Shown here: one piece after another, positions 23,176 to 35,211 of the stretch | Layout: every line of letters starts with the position of its first letter | Numbering within the stretch: position 1 is the stretch's first letter | From: Cichorium intybus | Taxonomy: Eukaryota; Streptophyta; Magnoliopsida; Asterales; Asteraceae | DNA length: 64,000 nt | Direction of reading: 5' to 3' | Assembly (NCBI GenBank): GCA_023525715.1 | Contig: CM042014.1 | Location: 21,244,063 to 21,308,062 of the forward strand | Notes under the pieces: generated by a model | Seen by the model: the letters and a program-made list of their open reading frames with translations, nothing else | What the model was told of the DNA's origin: nothing | The model's database searches: none | Program-made: the position numbers and the translations under genes

Positions 23176-24544
23176 AAAATTTACTCATGCTCTTATATTT
23201 ATAAACATGTATAAACATATACTTCTTCGTATTTCATGGTTACCAGCCATGTATTAATTATTTCTCAAAATATTTGGATTCCTTTACCCATCATTTCTAT
23301 TCGGAAGTAGTAACTTCCTGTCTGTTTATTATCGTTCTTACATTATCTTTAATTCTTCGTTTATTAGATATTTACTCTTTTTCTTTACTTCATATCATTT
23401 ATGACCTTTAGTCATTTTGCTCACATGCTTTTGATTTCTCTTCCATTATCATACATCATTATACTCTTTCATTACTGGTATTACCTCTTTTATTTCATTC
23501 ACTTGGTTGTGGAATTTATTTTCTCATAACCAATATTTTATCATCATTTTCTTTAAAATCTTTCATTATATTCTTCTGATTATCCTTATCATTTGTTTCA
23601 TCTTTTATTTCTTGCCTAACATTTATTTAGGCATTCAACCTTTAATTCTCACTTCATGTTCATTTAATCTCATTACAATAATGCAATTTACTTTAAATAT
23701 CATAATCTTTGACAATTTCTCATTCATCATTCTTTTCCCCCATTTGGGTATCTTACTTTACTTTTATTACTCATTATAACATAGTACTATCAATACACTT
23801 CACTTATAATTTCATTCTTCCTGTAAAAGTCTTACAACTTTTATATAGGTAATCAATACCCATAATTCCTCTTTAAATTGCTCTTATACATACTTCTACT
23901 CGCCTCGATAGGTATACACTTCAATGTCTTTCAATCTGTCTAAAAATATTAACTATCACATTATTTCTTTTACTTTACCATACTAAGTGGTATATATCCA
24001 CTACACTAACTTTTAATACTTACAACTTTACTGGTTGTTATTACATAGGCATATAATTCCTATGCTTTACTTACTACTCTCTTCAAAATCTTACCCACCA
24101 GAATACCATAATTCCTTTGTGATTCCACCGGTCTCAATACATATCCTGTGATTATGATAATACGGGCCCATATTACCATAACCACATATACATATTGATT
24201 CTGTTGTTACCACAAGGTTTCATGGGACACTGGTTCATTTAACATATAACACCATTATAAATACATGGTGATCAATACTGAAAATCTTTCTACTTTATAG
24301 CATAGCCTTTAATAAAATTTAGACAGTTATGGAAAATACTATATAATTTTCCTAACGGTCAAATCTTTGCTCACTTTAAACGTTAGCTTAACATTTCTTA
24401 GTGTTATATATCTACATATTTTACATAATGCATAATGTCTTAATCATTTAAGACATCATATAACATACTTTCATAAACTAACATTTTTATAGCATGAGTT
24501 TAAGCCTAGGAGTGGAACAAGCCAATCCTAATTCGCTTAAACTA

Positions 24545-24560
24545 TGACTCTGATACCAAC
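24545..24560 (-). promoter_or_regulatory. Primer-binding site of the LARD-like element
   Basis: Minus-strand TTGGTATCAGAGTC lies one to two bases inside the 5' LTR, consistent with initiator Met-tRNA priming. Confidence 0.8.
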
Positions 24561-24561
24561 T

Positions 24562-27500
24562 TGTGACACCCCAATTCTACTGTTTGCAAATACTATGGTT
24601 TTTCGTATAAATACTTGGATATGAAAATACGGTTTAACAAAAACCGATTACTTACATGTTTAAAAACAGTGGGTGTTACAAATCCATACCAAATCTAACC
24701 ATAGTAAGCAAGAAGGATTAAACCTTGAGTCCAAGATAGGAGCTATGTGGGCTCCACTCCAGCTAAACTTCATCCAATTATAGCATAGCATTTAACCTGG
24801 AATACATGGCATAAAAATAGAATACGTAAGACAATAATGTCTCGTGAGTTACATGAGTTTTAGACTCAAACCTTTAACTTCTTTTCCAAATCTTTATATA
24901 AAACTTATGACATAAATATCTTTCAAAGTTTTAAAGCATTATCATACCATAGTTCTTTATTCTTTTCAAAAATCATTACATATCATACCTTGCATACCAT
25001 CTTCTTTCAAAACTTTATAATAGCAATATAATATAACTCTTTACTTCTAAAAAAATCATTTTATGTCATGCTTTACGAAAATAACTTCGTTCTTATTTTC
25101 TTTGACTGGTTTTATAAGCTTGCTGGATTTTTATACTTAGGGCTTTAATCACTATAAGTGATACCCCAAGTCTCTATGGCTAGAAAGAACGGATCAATCC
25201 CCACCATAGAAGTGCTGAGGCGATCTACTTCGCGATGGGGCTTGTCCCCAGTAGACCCCTTACCTAACCCGGGAAGGTTGGAACATAGTTCCCTTACTAA
25301 CGCTGCTTGCTACAATTACCAGTCATACAAAACATTTTCTGCTTGCTTGAACATTACTTACATACATATAACTTGTGGCTAAACGCCAAACTTCATTACT
25401 TTCTATCTTTATGGCTAGATGCCGAATTTATAACTTTCATTTCACATAAACTAAACCATATGTTTAAAACATATCTATATAACATTTTAGGCTTAATGCC
25501 AAATCATACTTTCCAAACATTTTGTGGCTATATGCCCTTTCATACTAGAAAACATTTAAAATTTGTAATCGAAACATACTTTTTAAACATATTATGGCTA
25601 TATGCCTATCCATACTTTCAAACACGTATTCAAAATATATATACCTTCATATAATTCGTTCATAGACCAAAACATAATTTCACATAATGGGTTCATAGAC
25701 CAAAACATAGCTTCAATTATAGCATTAAACTTTCACCAACAAGTTAGAAATAAAACTCTTGCATATAATTTCACATATAAGATTTTATAAGAAATCTTGT
25801 AAATACTTACTTGTCATGTATCACAGAATGGGTAAAAATACTGCATGTACTCACCTCATGTATTGCTAGATGATTGACTACACGTTCCTTGTATTTATAC
25901 TCTTTTGTGATTAAATAATCACTTGGCATGAACCTATAATTAACATGTTATACATTAAAATTCATGCTAACTGACTCTACAACTCATTAGAGTCCTTATA
26001 ATACTATCTTGGATCATAATAAGTATATAACTTTAAAATGACCAACTTTAGTTAAACCGTATTTTATACGTATTTTACTACAGTACCCTCGGAGGGTCGT
26101 ATTTCGATTCCGACAATTTTTCATGAAGTTTCATAACATATTAGACCTATGTTTAAAATTTGAGGTCAAACGGACAAGTATAAGACCAAAACTCAAAATC
26201 AATTTGGACTTGGCAGAAGACAAATTTCGAAACTGCATTTTTCTTCTGGCGCGAGATCGCGTCCCTACGGGGGTGCAGATCGCGACCCTACGGGGTCTGC
26301 AGCAACCAGAAATGGTGATTTTTATGGTATAAATTCCCATTTTCCTCATTTTAAGCCCTTAATTCACGACTTAATCACTAAGGTTTGTTCCATGACTAAA
26401 ATCATTCATTTACTTCAAGTTTTTAACCATAAAAATCATAGATTTAAATCATTTTCCAAACATTTTCGTTTTTGCATTTTGTTGTCCAAAACCGAAATTG
26501 TCCAATATTAATCATTTCTACTGACTTATTTCAACAATTTCCACATATGGAACTCATTAAAACCCCTTGGAATTAATTTGTTCATATAAAATTGATTTCC
26601 AAGGCTTTTAAACAAAATTCAAATTTTTCAACAATAACAACATACTTTGATGATTTTTAAGATATGTTCTTAATACTTGACTTAATTGGTTTAGAATCAT
26701 TCTAGGACTAAAATAACAACTCCTTTATACATCTAAACCATAGTTTCTTCAATTTCATCACTTTTGATTGAAATCATTCCCAAAAACTCATTTTTACTCA
26801 AAAAAATCATTTTAATGAATTTCCAAGAAGGGAATTGATTTCTCATGTCTTTTATGACAGTTTAGGCTTATTAGATCATTTACAATCAGTTTCAAGCTCA
26901 TAATTTGATTTATTCTCATAAAATCCCGTTTTTGACAATTTTCACCAAAAATGCAAATTTTTGAAATCAATCACTTAGGAATGTATTTGTACATCTTAAG
27001 TGATTATTAGAACCTAACAAAACAATAAAAATCACTTTCAATTTCACAAACCCATTTCTAGGGTTCTTGAGCTAAAATTCTCATTTCTTGATCTTTAACA
27101 CTTTCAATGGTTAAACTAGGTTTAGGTAGTGATTAAGGCACAAGTTAAGGCTAGGAATCATAGGATAATCCTCCTCTAGCCACTGAATTTTCGAAGCTAC
27201 AGTAACTCATTCAAGAAAAATGAGTTAAACAACCCTAAAACAAGATTACTAACCTTCTTTGGCTTGAAATTATGAATTGGAAACTTAAATCTTCAATTCC
27301 CATTGATATCTTCAAGAACCGATCCTTAGCTCTCTCTCTCGTTCTCTCTAGATTTTTCTGAATTTATGAGAATTAATGATATATTTTCTCATTTTTATAT
27401 TTTCCATATTTACAGTTTTAGTCCCTGAACTTTCATTCCTTGGACTTTTGACACAAATATTAACTTTGGCCACATGAAGCTAAAATTCTTACATTTTTAG

Positions 27501-27682
27501 TCCAAGCTAGAATTATACTTTTATAATAATTCTTGTATATGGTCAAATGACCAAATTACCCTTCTCATGGTAAAATGACTAATTTACCCTTAAAAACATA
27601 CTTTCTCATAAAATATACATAAAACTTTAAATTATACACACATTGTTTTACATATTTATATTATTAAATTTGGGTCGTTACA
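24562..27682 (-). repeat. 5' LTR of the LARD-like element, uninterrupted
   Basis: 3121 bp with the same termini as the left copy. Differences from it are scattered single bases, for example near 24840, 25480, 25820 and 26098. Confidence 0.9.
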
Positions 27683-28428
27683 CAAATGACAAAGACAATA
27701 TGGAACGACACTTCAATAGCTTGTTCTCTCTATGTTGCTGTTGCAGCAAAAACCAAATGCACCGCGATATGCAACTTTCGTATGACATGTCACTATCATT
27801 TTGGAGATACACTAGTTCTAACATGCTCCAAAAGACAAGTCACGATCATATAGTTTTCTCTCTTCCAAACTGTATACACGGACATAAAATGGTTTTGAAT
27901 GTTGATGTCACACTTCTAAATGCTGATGTTATCATTGTATGTTCTTTGTCCCTTATTTAACATGTGTTTGAGTATTTTAGCATAATTTGTTAATTCATAC
28001 AAGACTTTTGTATGCTTAAGTAGGTTCACTTTTACTATATTATTTTGTTGGATTTAACACCTAATATTATCAAATAGTAATTACACCACCTCGATAATGG
28101 CAAATCCCAACGGATCTCGTAAACGAGATAGGAATGCATAAGTAGTGGGGTCTCCATCACGTTTGGGGACATCAAGTAACCACCCAAGATAAATGGGATG
28201 ATACGTACAAAATAGGTTTTAGTCATACTCAACAATTTAAGATATTTTATGCATAATGTACAACCCCTCTAATGCATAAATTGTTGTGTATGGTCAAAAA
28301 CTGTTATGTACGTATCACTTTCCAAAATGTATAGACCAAAATAGATCCGTACACGTCCATGAAGGTATCAATCTCGATAATAACATGAATATTCATGTTG
28401 TGCACGTATAATAACACTTTGATTAAAT
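27683..28428. other. No gene recognised; one coding-like block
   Basis: On the minus strand around 28078-28200 a frame reads GGYLMSPN and a shifted frame WLLDVPKRDGDPTTYAFLSR. This looks protein-like but I cannot name it. The stretch may include the continuation of the copia interior cut by the LARD-like element. Confidence 0.3.
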
Positions 28429-28429
28429 G

Positions 28430-28515
<86 letters not shown>
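28429..28515. repeat. Compound (GC)(AC)n(AT)n microsatellite
   Basis: (GC)3, then about 13 AC, then about 27 AT. It ends 4 bp before a Helitron terminus. Confidence 0.93.
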
Positions 28516-28519
<4 letters not shown>

Positions 28520-28874
28520 CTAGTTGTAAGACCTGTGTATTACACGGGATAATATAAAGAAAATGTTCAATAACAAAATCTAAAGATTAAAATTAAAAAA
28601 ACAAATATCATCAAATGCAATAAATAGAAATAGATGTATGTTATGTAGCTAAAATGATGTTGTTTGGAAAGATTACGCAAAATCTCGACAACTTTTGACA
28701 TTTTAACTCTATATATAATATAGTAAACTTCATATTACAATGTATAGTAATATTTAGTTTGGTTAATGGTGGGCCGATTTCATATGATAACCAAAACGGA
28801 ATCATATATAATTGGTTAAAAAAATTAGAATTCGCATTTAACCTTTTAGTAATGGTTCGGTAATAACGATTTAG

Positions 28875-28958
28875 TTATTTCGGTTTTGGTTTGATTTTTC
28901 AATTATTTCAGTTTTGGTTTGATTTTTTGGTTATTTTAGTTTTGGTTTGATTTTTTGG
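28875..28958. repeat. Three-copy 28-bp tandem repeat
   Basis: Units share 'ttatttcagttttggtttga' and differ at a few positions. Confidence 0.85.
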
Positions 28959-29066
28959 TTATCATGCTCACCCCTATATAACAACACACTTTCCTTGATT
29001 TGTGTACTATGGCATCCTACTTTCATTGTACTCTCTCATTAATGTCATCCAAATGACATTATTGAG

Positions 29067-29248
<182 letters not shown>

Positions 29249-29518
29249 TAGCAGCGGCCCCGCGCGATGCGGCGGCGGTGGGGGGGGGGGAGAGGTAATG
29301 GGTAGACGATTAACTGTATTATTTGGTTATTTCATTCGAAAAAGAAGTTGGTTCATCGAATTAGTATTAGCATATTTGCAATTAATCCTTAAAATAATAA
29401 TGATTATAAAATACATTTGTCCCTCTAGAAGGTACATAACATATTCCAATTCTTTTCACAGGTTCCACACCTTCCAAAAACATTCTACAAACCAGACGAT
29501 AAATTACAAAAGTAACAT

Positions 29519-29737
29519 TGTTATCGGTATCTCCTAGTTCCTCATTATTAATGATTTTAGCACATGTTAAAGCGAACCGTGTGTTCCAAATGTCATGAAT
29601 CCGTAATCTTTTCATCTTGCAGAAGACATATTACGGGCAAGCTCAATTTTCACCACTTCCCCATATTTGTTTAGTAGGTCCTGCGCTCGACCCTCGGCCC
29701 ATGAAGCTGGCAGGCCATCTATAAAAACAGTCTTCAC
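29519..29737 (-). pseudogene. Captured hnRNP Q-like RRM exon, copy 1
   Basis: After a splice acceptor (tttttggcag) the minus strand reads VKTVFIDGLPASWAEGRAQD, LLNKYGEVVKIELARNMSSA and, past a stop, KDYGFMTFGTHG. This is the beta1-alpha1-beta2 core and RNP1-type segment of plant hnRNP Q/R-like RNA-binding proteins (LIF2 relatives). TGA replaces the Arg of SARRKD. A one-base deletion after THGS shifts the frame; the other copy (55991) lacks both defects. The exon ends at a GT donor, so intron edges came with it. It cannot make a full RRM. Confidence 0.75.
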
Positions 29738-29940
29738 CTGCCAAAAATAGTCAAACAGTCAAATCCATAGAATATGATATTAATAAAAAAACAAAAACCA
29801 TCATTTTTCAAGATAAATTTCTGAGCTTTATTACGAGTTGCAGACTTTTGCTAGCATGTGGCCAACTTAGTGAAGATCTTCATTTTTAAAAATAGCTTGT
29901 GATAAATGCTTTCTTTTCGAAATAATTTTGGTCTCTCTAA

Positions 29941-30000
29941 GTTATATTCGCGATGCGGCGGCAGTAGGGGGAGGGGCTGTCGAGGTTGGTTAGGTTAGTC
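29941..30000 (-). repeat. Internal copy of the Helitron 3' sub-terminal sequence
   Basis: 'cgatgcggcggcagtagggg' followed by 'tgtcgaggttggttaggtta' matches the sequence just inside the 38620 Helitron end. It lacks CTAG, so it is a truncated terminus inside the larger element. Confidence 0.6.
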
Positions 30001-30001
30001 A

Positions 30002-30165
30002 TTTTGTGTTAAGGATGTTCGGTTTAGGTTTAGCGTTTGTAGTTTGCGATTTAGGGTTTACGTTTTAACGCTCAGCTTTATAGGTTATCGTTTATGGTTT
30101 ATGGTTTACGACGTAAAGTTTAAGGTCTATTATGTAGAGTTAGGTTTACGATTTAGAGTGTTCAA
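30002..30165. repeat. Degenerate telomere-like GTTTAGG repeats
   Basis: Recurring 'ggtttag', 'tttagggttta' and 'ggtttacg' resemble the plant telomere unit TTTAGGG but are too degenerate to be a true telomere tract. Confidence 0.4.
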
Positions 30166-30555
30166 TCTGTAATCCTACTCTGCTTGATCTACACACATAT
30201 GCAATAAATACAAAATAAACTAACACATAGCCACATGGGCACACAAACACATACACATAACCAAACTAATAGTACCAAGAACACAAATGTTCTTACTTGA
30301 ATCAAAATAAAATATACATTTGAAAATATGTATTGTTTTGAACAGTATAAATTATAACCCACGACAATCCACAAATTTTGTTCAATTAGAACATTGATAG
30401 ATAAAGCTCGACGAACAAATACATAGTTATGCACTGCAAGAAACATCAATTCATTATATTAAATACATATGGTAATATTTGTAAATGATTAAGATTTCGA
30501 TTGTACATTATTCATCATATATGACTTCTTTATACACCACATTTGATGTGTAGCA

Positions 30556-31350
30556 TCAATCATGAATGAATTTTTTGGCCCGCTTTACTAATACCTTTGT
30601 ATTGACACGAGATATTTCTCTGGACAATGCCACATAAAGTTGGCCATGTGAAAAGACCGATTCTGGTAAATATACCCTAACATTTGGAATTGTTTGTCAT
30701 TGAGCTTTATTGATCGTCATAGAGAAACTAAGACGAATTGGAAATTGCTTTCTTTTCAGCTTGAATGGGAACATGTCTTCGTCATACGGGTATAATGGAA
30801 TTCATGGCAAAAAGACTTTTTTGTCAGCATGTTGGCCAACGGCTATTTCTACGTCAATCACATTTCGCTGGAAAGCTCTGCATATCACCCTCGTACCATT
30901 GCATAATCCATTCGAGGGATCAATATTCTATAGTAGTATCACTGGGCAATCAACTTTTAACCGAAGGTAATGAGGGGGCAGACCATTAACAGTTTGAGAG
31001 TTCAAGAATTCTACAGCATATAAGTTATTCTTATCATCTTCAGCTTCATCGAAGCTATAGTAAACTTTTTGATCTCCAAAAAACCGTTCGATAAGTTTAT
31101 TATTAATGTCATCAACCCTTTTTTTTGTTGACAATATCGCTCTCGAAATGATAAAATTTGAATCATCCCCGTTAGATTGCAAAGATGGAAATACTGCATC
31201 AATTAAAGCATCGAGTGAGTTACCTTCACCTGTGTATGGAATGGCCATGTTATCAGGTATCCGGATGAAGCTCCCATCCACTGTTTCCTCATTTCCATCA
31301 CCAACCCGTAATAAAAAATCAGAAAACCATGGATCAGTTACTGCTCCCAT
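30556..31350 (-). pseudogene. Helitron PIF1-like helicase, C-terminal fragment with three stops
   Basis: A single frame of 265 codons reads from AVTDPWFSDFLLRVGDGNEE through KVYYSFDEAEDDKNNLYAVE, NGLPPHYLRLKVDCP, DPSNGLCNGTRVICRAFQRN and SMTINKAQ to ESVFSHGQLYVALSR, ending KKFIHD. These are late helicase motifs of the PIF1 domain that unwinds DNA during rolling-circle transposition. Three in-frame stops replace conserved residues, for example the Gly of NKAQGQT. No frameshift is present. The Walker A/B motifs and the whole Rep nuclease are absent. Upstream, about 31365-31430, 'aaagtacgttgct' repeat units replace the coding sequence. Confidence 0.93.
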
Positions 31351-31545
31351 CCACTAATTTTTTCAAAAGTAAGTTGCTAAAACAAACATATTTTAAAAAG
31401 TACGTTGCTTAAAACAGCAACGATTTCAAAAATGGTTATGTCTGAACCAATTACCATTAAAGTAACTACAAATTTTGCATTTATAAGTGTATTTTTATCA
31501 TATTTGATTAAAAATTTATAAATAAAATAAATATTTTTGGTTTAC

Positions 31546-31696
31546 CTATGAGCATTCTTCGTGTGGTCCTATCATTCAAAAGACTCCCTATCAATGACAC
31601 TAACTGATATATCGGAAACCATCTTCCGACACCATTTGGCAACCGAAAGAGGTTGCTGTTATCGCCGATAGAGATAAACCAATCATCACAAATAAC
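31546..31696 (-). other. Unassigned exon-like fragment
   Basis: The minus strand reads DDWFISIGDNSNLFRLPNG, VGRWFPIYQLVSLIGSLLND and RTTRRMLIG, then a consensus-like donor (ATAG|gtaaac). It is protein-like, but I recognise no family. It is probably another captured exon, in the element's orientation. Confidence 0.35.
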
Positions 31697-31699
31697 ACT

Positions 31700-32519
31700 A
31701 TACCCTTCACACCTTGGGTACTCATAAAAGAATGGTTCTATTAGGACATGGCTTAGTACGAAAAGATTCCCTCAAGATTACGTCAATTATATACTCCCAT
31801 CAATCTTGGAGGGACAACCGCTACCATTTTATTTCTCTATTTGACCACATAATATTTTATTAATCCAAATGTTAGAACAAATTCTAACGATGTATAGAAA
31901 ATCAAATAACTTTTAAAACTTCCATATTGATCAAGGAGGAATATAAACATGCGGTTAGATGTTACATCGATCCAAGTGAAATGCACTCTTACGGGTACAA
32001 TATGATAGCACACATGAACGAATAAGAGTGATGCAAAGGCATCAACATATGTATGAGCATCCATTGTTCTACAATTATTTTCAATAACAGATTATGCGAT
32101 ATAATTTATCAATTGACAAATATTACATAAAACATCTTCTTAAAAGAAATAATTTCATTCCAATATAACTTTTAAATGCAAAATGGTAATAAAAAGTAAA
32201 ATATTGACGAACGTATTCACACATTTGTTCATTGACGAAAATAGTGTATTTACCGATACAGGTAAGTAGATTTTCGATAGTATAATTTTTCTAATAATAA
32301 ATGATATTATAAGTTAAATAATCTATAATAAAGTTAATAAATGAAAAAAGAAATAATAGATAAGCAGAAGAAAGTACCCGTTTAGAATTTGATATGGTAA
32401 AACCTTCAACACAACACCATCTTAAACAACAAAACTTCAATACGCTTAAACTCAAGTAAAGCAATAAATGATAGTTCAGGAGGTATTTATAGAGGGAGAG
32501 AGATGTGTGGGGTGATAAA
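31700..32519. other. No gene recognised within the Helitron
   Basis: AT-rich. Frames are short and without motifs. Confidence 0.4.
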
Positions 32520-32703
32520 ACCGCCGGCCACTACCTCCACTTCATTCCCCTATTACCCATAACTTTCTTAACTACCAACCACACCTCCACCAACTATTAA
32601 CCATTAGACTTACCGCCGGCCACTAACTCCACTTCATTCACCCACTACCCACAACTTTCTTAACTACCAACCACACCTCCACCAACGATTAACCATTAGA
32701 ATT
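32520..32703. repeat. Two-copy 92-bp tandem duplication
   Basis: Each unit begins 'accgccggccacta' and contains 'caaccacacctccaccaac'. The copies differ at about six positions. The C-rich plus strand is unusual for the region. Confidence 0.85.
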
Positions 32704-34008
32704 GGTCAAAGTTTTGAATTGGTAACCACCAAGGGCAATCCGAAGCAGTTGTCAACAACCCTCAATTGATGCAATCCCAATCGCTACTATCATATTGTAA
32801 TTTTAGTCGTCTCTACTCTCAATCGATAGTACTATAGATTTTGAATTTTCAGCCGAGAATAATAATTTATTACACTTTTAGCAAAAACAGTAGCAGACAT
32901 AGATGGGTCTTTGGTGGTCGAATAGGTTGGTTTGGGATGCATCAAGTTATGTCCGTAGGGACGATTTCATAGATGTAACAGTAAGCAATCAAGGGCTGAT
33001 AAATGGATTTTTTTCAAATATAGCAAGGTACTTCATCTTTCTATTTTGCCAATAACAACATACTATCCAGGTCTAATTCTGTTGTTGTATTTGCAGAAGT
33101 GATTTAACTATAAATTGATGGATTTAGTTGAAATTTCAAAGTGGGCATTATTACGAAGGGGTTTAGTTTAGCATGAGGTATGCCTAATAACCTTATTTTT
33201 GAACTGAATGAGGATGGACTCCTAAACCTCTTGTCAAGTGATGCTTCATGGAGGTGATTTTGATCGATCAATTAACTTCTGTGCAGGTTCTTAAAGATTC
33301 ATCTTTGAATTGATTGCATGTTCTTAAAAATTCATCTTTGAAACCTAATTTTATAAGAAAAGATCGCCAATTGGATGCTTTTTTAGGAGTTATAGTTCCT
33401 TATCTTGACCTATGAACAACTTTTCAACCAATAACTTTTTAAGTTATTTACCAATATGGCCTTGTAAGGATGGAGATGGATCTTAGCAGCATGAATTTCT
33501 ATGAAGGGGAAAGGGCAAATCAGGAAACTACCCTGAAAGGTAATGGTTTCCAGAGTATTTGTAAAACTTTGAAAAATCTACCTAATTATAACCCTATACT
33601 TTCAAATTTTATTATTAGGACATTGTTAGTGATAGATTTTATGATTAAGACACGACACTTTGAAGAATCTACCCAATAAAAAACTGTTATTGCTATTGTG
33701 TGTTGCTATTAATGGTAAACCCAAAAGTCTATATGTTTCTGGAAAATATCATTTTTTAAGTATGATGTTATTTTGACAGATTTACAATGTTGTATTACAA
33801 AAAAAAAAAAAAATCAAAGTACATTGTTGCTTCTTTACCCCAGGTGCTAAATGTGAGAAATAACAATGTACATCCAATAGTTATTCTAATATAGCATTAT
33901 ATCTTTTTGAAATTTTATTTGGACCATTTAAGTAATTATTTAACGTTTTGCCCAAATGTAGGAATTTTTTGCGAGAGATGGACCATTTGACAAACTTTTT
34001 TTTCATAT
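32704..34008. other. No gene recognised within the Helitron
   Basis: A 69-codon frame at 33470-33679 has no motif. A run of about 15 A lies near 33799. 'aaagtacattgttgc' near 33816 resembles the minisatellite unit at 56.9 kb. Confidence 0.4.
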
Positions 34009-35211
34009 AGTGGGGAAGTTATCGGCGAGTGTGAAGTTAGCCACGAGTGAGAAAGTTATCGGCGAGTGAGAAGTTATCGGCAAGTGGGGAAGTTGTCGGC
34101 GAGTAGGAAGTTATCGGCGATATCGTGGTAAGTTATCTGCGAGTGGGGAAGTTATCAGTGAGTGGGAAGTTATCGACGACATCGTGGGGAAGTTATCAGT
34201 GAGTGGGAAGTTATCGGCGACATCGTGGGGAAGTTATCAGCGAGTGAGAAGTTATCGGCGACATCATGGGAAACTTATCGGCGAGTAAGGAAATTATTGT
34301 CCAGTGGGGAAGTTATCGGCGAGTGGGAAGTTATCCGCGAGTGGGGAAATTTTCAGCTAGTGGGGAAGTTATCCGAGAGCGGGGAAGTTATCCGCGAGTG
34401 GGAAGTTATCGTCGACATCGTGGGGAAGTTATCGTCTAGTGGGAAGTTATCTGCGAGTGGGGAAGTTATCCGCGAGTGGGAAGTTATCGTCGACATCGTG
34501 GGGAAGTTATCGGCGAGTGGGAAGTTATCTGCGGGTTGGGAAGTTATCCACGAGTGGGAAGTTATTGTCGACATCATGGGGAAGTTATCGGCGAGTGGGA
34601 AGTTATCCACGAGTGGGAAGTTATCGTCGACATCGTGGGGAAGTTATTGGCGAGTGAGGAAATTATCGTCTAGTGGGGAAGTTATCGGCAAGTGGGAAGT
34701 TATCTGCGAGTGAGGAAGTTATCGGCGAGTGGGGAAGTTATCCGCGAGTGGGAAGTTATCGTCGACATCGTGGGGAAGTTATTGGCGAGTGGGGAAGTTA
34801 TCCGTGAGTGGGAAGTTATCGTCGACATCATGGTGAAGTTATAGGCGAGTGGAAAGTTATAGTCAACATTGTGGGGAAGTTATCGGCGAGTGGAAGTTAT
34901 CGTCGACATCGTGGGGAAGTTATTGGCGAATGGTAAGTTATCCGCGAGTGGAGAAGTTATCCACGAGTGGGAAGTTATCGTCGACATCGTGGGGAAGTTA
35001 TTGGCGAGTGAGAAAATTATCGTCCAGTGGGGAAGTTATCGGCGAGTGGGGAAATTATCGGCCAGTAGGAAGTTATCCGCGAGTGGAAGGTTATTGGTGA
35101 GTGGGAAGTTATCGTCGACATCGTGGGGTAGTTATCGGCGAGTGGGGAAGTTATTGGCGAGTGAGAAGTTATCGTCGACATCGTGGGGAAGTTATCGGCA
35201 AGTGGGAAGTA
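34009..35211. repeat. 1.2-kb minisatellite, core GGGAAGTTATCG
   Basis: An array of 18-23-bp units built from two types, 'ggggaagttatcggcgagt' and 'gggaagttatcgtcgacat' plus 'cgtg'. They alternate irregularly, giving a higher-order pattern. All three plus frames stay open over long distances, producing ORFs up to 183 codons of repeated EVIGEWEVI-type sequence. That follows from the unit composition and is not evidence of a gene. It lies between the bromodomain and helicase fragments of the Helitron. Confidence 0.95.

Noticed and set aside
34162..34713. 183-codon plus-strand ORF and similar overlapping ORFs in the 34-35 kb array
   Set aside because: Open in several frames at once because the 18-23-bp units lack stop codons. 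The sequence is pure repeat translation with no start context or domain.
34009..35211. CRISPR-like regular repeats
   Set aside because: No constant repeat with unique spacers; it is a tandem minisatellite in plant DNA.
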